The notes under the pieces were generated by a model. It was not told where the DNA came from and searched no databases. It worked only from the letters and a program-made list of their open reading frames with translations. Below, piece after piece: positions 46,781 to 47,859 of a stretch of DNA of 47,859 nucleotides. The first letter of the stretch is position 1. Every line of letters starts with the position of its first letter. A program made the translations under genes and the position numbers. The stretch comes from Betaproteobacteria bacterium (lineage in GTDB: Bacteria > Pseudomonadota > Gammaproteobacteria > Burkholderiales > WYBJ01). Location of the stretch: contig WHTS01000039.1 in the NCBI GenBank assembly GCA_009377585.1, positions 1 through 47,859 on the forward strand, in the 5' to 3' direction.

Positions 46781-47859
46781 ATGTTTCGAATCAGCTTGCG
46801 CCAACTTGGCACTACTGCGGTGTCGGTAGTCGCGCTCATGGCCATTGCGCTGATCGCGCCCGGGGCAGCGTTTGCGCAGAAGACCATCACCATCGTCATC
46901 CCCGAGGAACCGGATAGCCTGGACAACTGCAACAGCCCGCGATCGGCCGTGGGTCGGGTCATTCGCCAGAACGTCAACGAGACGTTGATCGAGCTCGACC
47001 CCAATGACAGCTCGCTCAAGCCGCGGCTGGCAACGTCGTGGAAGCAGGTAGACGCCACCACCTGGCGCTTCAATCTGCGCAAGGGCATCAAGTACAGCGA
47101 CGGCACGCCGCTGACGCCCGAAGCCATCGCCAGTTCCATCGACAAGGCGCTGAGCCCGAAACTCGACTGCAACGCCCGCACCAAGATGTTCTCAGGCTTC
47201 ACGATCAAGGTCGTGAAGGTCGACGATGCGACGATCGATATCGTCACCCCGCGTCCCGATCCCATTCTGCCGGTGCGCATGACGACGATGACCATCGGTG
47301 CTCCAAACGAGCCCATCAGAATCATGAATAACACCGTTGGCACCGGCCCCTACATGATCGACCGCTACACGGCCAATAGCGAGGTCGTGTTGAAGCGCAA
47401 CCCGCATTACTGGGGCAAGAAGCCGCAACTCGACGGCGCCCGCTACGTGTGGCGCAAGGAATCCGCGGTGGCCGCCGCGATGGTGAAGGTCGGTGAAGCC
47501 CATGTGGCAACCAACATCTCACACCAGGACGCCACCGACCCGAAGACGGACTTCGCCTATCCCAACTCGGAGACCAACTACCTTCGCATCGAATCCCTGG
47601 TTCCGCCATTCACCGACAAGCGGGTGCGCCAGGCGCTCAACTACGCGGTCGACCGTGAGGGCTTGCATGGGGCGATCATCCCCAAGCAAGCCATGATCGC
47701 CACACAGATGGTGATTCCGCGCATCGCCGGACACAATCACGCACTCGACAAGCAGCGCTTCGAATACAGCCCGGAAAGAGCCAAGAAGCTGCTGGCCGAA
47801 GCCAAGGCGGCCGGTGTGAAGGTCGACACGCCAATTGATCTCCTGTGTCGAATCAACCA
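46781..47859 (+). CDS. Oligopeptide/dipeptide-type substrate-binding protein, cut by the window end
   Basis: This frame is open from ATG 46781 to the last base (359 codons visible). A signal peptide (SVVALMAIALIAPGAAFAQ) precedes the family 5 core: IVIPEEPDSLDNCN, GRVIRQNVNETLIELDP, TTWRFNLRKGIKYSDGTP, GTGPYMIDRY and DKRVRQALNYAVDR. GAGGAGGAG at seven bases before the ATG decides the start. It is a close paralogue of the gene at 39642-41234: the same segments recur, such as a WRKESAVAAAMVKVGEA / WRKESAVRAAMVKVGEA pair, and the two share the CN near residue 50. It probably heads a complete peptide-type ABC operon outside the window, whose ATPase or permeases could also serve the orphan paralogue. 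Confidence 0.93.
   Translation, partial: MFRISLRQLGTTAVSVVALMAIALIAPGAAFAQKTITIVIPEEPDSLDNCNSPRSAVGRVIRQNVNETLIELDPNDSSLKPRLATSWKQVDATTWRFNLRKGIKYSDGTPLTPEAIASSIDKALSPKLDCNARTKMFSGFTIKVVKVDDATIDIVTPRPDPILPVRMTTMTIGAPNEPIRIMNNTVGTGPYMIDRYTANSEVVLKRNPHYWGKKPQLDGARYVWRKESAVAAAMVKVGEAHVATNISHQDATDPKTDFAYPNSETNYLRIESLVPPFTDKRVRQALNYAVDREGLHGAIIPKQAMIATQMVIPRIAGHNHALDKQRFEYSPERAKKLLAEAKAAGVKVDTPIDLLCRIN

Overview
The window is high-GC bacterial DNA. Two Bug-type tripartite-tricarboxylate receptors, an amidase, an MmgE/PrpD protein and a TcuA-like flavoprotein suggest a betaproteobacterium of the Burkholderiales type. This is inference from gene content; there is no rRNA or other marker gene here. 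I saw no tRNA, CRISPR array, transposase or phage gene.

Layout from left to right. (1) 43-1485 (+) encodes an amidase. It converges on a Bug solute receptor (1520-2479, -), with a symmetric hairpin between the two stop codons. (2) 8651-2646 (-) is a five-gene cluster: a Cache-GAF-cyclase-like membrane receptor, an MlaE-type permease, an ABC-ATPase-like protein with an erased Walker A motif, an MlaD/MCE protein and a TPR lipoprotein. It looks like a variant lipid-transport (Mla-like) system in which both nucleotide-binding parts, the ATPase and the cyclase domain, have lost key catalytic residues. (3) 39167-8817 (-) is one uninterrupted 30.35-kb gene for a 10,116-residue surface or exported protein. 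It starts with a LEPR-XLL motif, then carries a metzincin-like zinc motif, an Asp-box propeller, about six long modules with EF-hand-like loops, RTX arrays, FG-GAP propellers, nine ELWxSDGT repeats, a leucine-rich-repeat region interrupted by two other domains, two LamG domains, eight PKD domains, a cohesin-like domain and a dockerin-like pair. (4) 45477-39537 (-) is a catabolic and uptake cluster: MmgE/PrpD, TcuA-like dehydrogenase, alpha/beta hydrolase, oligopeptide-type binding protein, and the last codons of a peptide-ABC ATPase whose body and permeases are absent. (5) 45690-47859 (+) encodes a second Bug receptor and a second peptide-type binding protein, which runs off the window.

The giant gene is flanked by related DNA. 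Just past its 3' end (8698-8859) lies a 162-bp mosaic. Its two halves match, at about 94 percent, the peptide-ABC ATPase remnant (39536-39582) and the interior of the TcuA-like gene (43095-43212), in the same order and orientation but without the 3.5 kb that separates them on the right. The giant gene's last 13 codons and its stop lie inside this mosaic, read out of frame. This suggests a duplicated catabolic locus that collapsed by deletion, or an assembly chimera.

Of the systems here, the giant LEPR-XLL protein and the Mla-like cluster with two degenerate nucleotide-binding partners are the most unusual.
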